Source of the DNA: RXIX01 sp003989075
GTDB taxonomy: Bacteria; Pseudomonadota; Gammaproteobacteria; Competibacterales; Competibacteraceae
Assembly: GCA_029780415.1 (NCBI GenBank)
Contig: JAKOYN010000004.1
Span: forward strand, 1-49,322
Reading direction: 5' to 3'
Length of the DNA stretch: 49,322 nucleotides
The notes below the pieces were generated by a model. The model was given only the letters and a program-made list of their open reading frames with translations, had not been told where the DNA came from and ran no database searches. Shown here one piece after another: positions 49,144 through 49,322 of this stretch. A program made the position numbers and the translations under genes. Position 1 is the first letter of the stretch. Each line of letters starts with the position of its first letter.

Positions 49144-49322
49144 ATGAAGACCATCTTCGTCGGCAATCTGCCGCCAGACGCCACGGAACAAGAAATCACC
49201 CTGCTATTTTCGGCCCATGGCCGCGTGCGCTCGCTGCGCCTGGTCCGCGACGTGTTCGCCGGTACCTGTCGCGGCTTCGGTTTTGTGGAAATGGAAGGTC
49301 ATGAGGCGCGCGCCGCGATTGG
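49144..49322 (+). CDS. RRM-type RNA-binding protein, N-terminal part (partial)
   Basis: The first 59 codons, cut by the window end. RNP2 is TIFVGNLPPDATEQEI and RNP1 is CRGFGFVEM, the two aromatic-bearing strands of an RNA recognition motif. AGGAGG (49132-49137) lies six bases before the ATG. Small single-RRM proteins of this type occur in cyanobacteria and many proteobacteria and are often cold-induced; whether that applies here is unknown. Confidence 0.93.
   Translation, partial: MKTIFVGNLPPDATEQEITLLFSAHGRVRSLRLVRDVFAGTCRGFGFVEMEGHEARAAI

Overview
The window is about 49.3 kb of a GC-rich gammaproteobacterial chromosome. Most genes are household genes in familiar gammaproteobacterial orders: trpF-trpB-trpA-accD-folC-dedD-cvpA-purF-metZ, dksA-gluQ, and sucA-sucB-lpdA. 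Pyruvate:ferredoxin oxidoreductase with two redox partners, a full 2-oxoglutarate dehydrogenase and acetyl-CoA synthetase suggest a facultative, acetate-using organism. A Chromatiales or Competibacteraceae-like lineage fits, but that is inference (about 0.4 confidence); no rRNA or tRNA is present to test it.

Layout. 1-4.7 kb: end of a photolyase gene, an exported protein of unknown function, lgt, and a large PAS-GGDEF-EAL c-di-GMP protein. 4.7-11.4 kb: a short inverted-repeat element, then a leftward redox operon (GltD-like flavoprotein, nifJ, dihydroorotate-dehydrogenase-like protein) ending in a clear terminator. 11.68-11.93 kb: two tandem, similar small-RNA-like units, each with its own promoter, 5' hairpin, pyrimidine-rich anti-Shine-Dalgarno segment and terminator. 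12-18.7 kb: an msrQ without msrP, parC, a small membrane protein, a fluoride channel with its DUF190 partner, ansA and der. 18.8-28.4 kb: the trp/acc/fol/pur/met cluster, followed by a HAD hydrolase and an SDR. 30-35.8 kb: the sucAB-lpdA operon, read leftward. 36.4-40.5 kb: dksA, gluQ, acs and an acidic protein. 42.4-49.3 kb: tex, rraA, a MotA/MotB-like motor pair, a nitroreductase, a thioesterase-like protein and the start of an RRM protein.

The most striking locus is 40662-42358. A resident, GC-rich class D beta-lactamase gene is split by an AT-rich integron gene cassette of 920 bp (41211-42130). The cassette carries an OXA-10-family gene and a complete attC site. Both junctions fall exactly at G|TT, and removing the cassette restores one continuous 258-residue class D beta-lactamase frame. 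No integrase or other cassette is visible, so this looks like a single cassette inserted at a secondary, non-integron site. The interrupted host frame stops at a TGA that overlaps the cassette gene's ATG (ATGA), so host transcription and translation may drive the acquired gene. The OXA protein matches OXA-10 as I remember it except for Ser at position 73, the change I associate with OXA-17.
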